Source: an uncultured Ruminococcus sp. (GTDB lineage Bacteria > Bacillota > Clostridia > Oscillospirales > CAG-272). From it: a stretch of 5,112 bases of DNA. This document shows, piece after piece, positions 5,075-5,112 of the stretch. Made by a program: the position numbers and the translations under genes. Position 1 is the stretch's first letter. Each line of letters starts with the position of its first letter. The stretch is from contig CACYWX010000265.1 in the NCBI GenBank assembly GCA_902778205.1, positions 1 through 5,112 on the forward strand, written 5' to 3'. A model generated the notes under the pieces. That model was not told the DNA's origin. It searched no databases and saw only the letters and a list, made by a program, of their open reading frames with translations.

Positions 5075-5112
5075 GGCTCCCTCTTGAGGGAGCTGGCGCC
5101 GAAGGCGACTGA
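5075..5112. repeat. Dispersed two-hairpin intergenic repeat (GGCTCCCTC family), copy 2, cut by window edge
   Basis: GGCTCCCTC-TT-GAGGGAGC (5075-5093) is followed by TG and a second stem GCGCC-GAA-GGCGA type (5095-5109, one mismatch), then ACTGA at the edge. The order of parts is the same as at 461-508. The first stem is conserved, while the second stem changed in sequence but kept its pairing (GTCAGC/GCTGAC there, GGCGCC/GGCGAC here). The expected next bases, GGGAG, would lie just outside the window. Confidence 0.8.

Larger units (their letters stand above)
4768..5112. other. Gene-free region after yitT with hairpins and repeats
   Basis: About 345 bases with no supportable gene. In order it holds an AT-rich stretch with a perfect 10-bp hairpin (4785-4808), a small GAGTC/GACTC stem (4840-4853), the strong terminator (4870-4908), a GC-rich stretch containing AGGTG/CACCT (5002-5017), and two tandem GGCTCCCTC repeats reaching the window edge. 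Between about 4910 and 5035 I see nothing beyond short GCGC-type palindromes. Confidence 0.75.

Overview
The window looks like a chromosomal segment from a GC-rich member of the Clostridia, most likely of the Oscillospirales type (Oscillospiraceae/Ruminococcaceae, often known only from gut metagenomes). Four things support this: strong Shine-Dalgarno sites of the GGAGG type, sigma-A promoters with 17-base spacers, a gene set common in Firmicutes (XRE regulator, YgjV, Nnr, DUF1622, YitT), and intergenic stem-loops of the GGCTCCCTC...GAGGGAGC type that I recall as abundant in that order. The taxonomic call is inference, because no 16S or ribosomal protein gene is present.

Layout. Bases 1-319 (minus) hold the N-terminal part of an XRE-family repressor, cut by the left edge, with its own promoter at 373-401. 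Bases 402-718 contain no gene; they are a patchwork of inverted repeats, including two-hairpin and one-hairpin elements and a 12-bp perfect stem just after ygjV. Next, on the minus strand, come ygjV (719-1282, membrane protein, own promoter) and, upstream of it, nnr (1413-2966, bifunctional NAD(P)HX epimerase/dehydratase, GTG start). nnr is divergent from a complete tRNA-Thr(GGU) unit on the plus strand (promoter 3105-3133, tRNA 3166-3241, terminator 3241-3275). A heptanucleotide tandem repeat (3276-3315) follows. A promoter at 3421-3449 then drives a probable two-gene membrane operon: a DUF1622 protein (3484-3861) and a YitT-family protein (3907-4767). The transcript probably ends at the strong hairpin at 4870-4908. 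The last 200 bases carry no gene and run into tandem copies of the same GGCTCCCTC repeat seen at 461-508.

How the genes work together. They do not form one pathway. nnr is metabolite repair, tRNA-Thr is translation, and the three membrane proteins (YgjV, DUF1622, YitT) have no known substrate. The only credible co-transcribed pair is DUF1622-yitT. nnr and ygjV are co-directional with no clear terminator between them, but ygjV has a good promoter of its own.

I see no strong evidence of a new multi-gene system. The most interesting signals are the tRNA-Thr acceptor stem with two adjacent non-pairing positions, the dispersed stem-loop repeats at both ends of the window, and the heptad repeat between the tRNA terminator and the membrane operon promoter.
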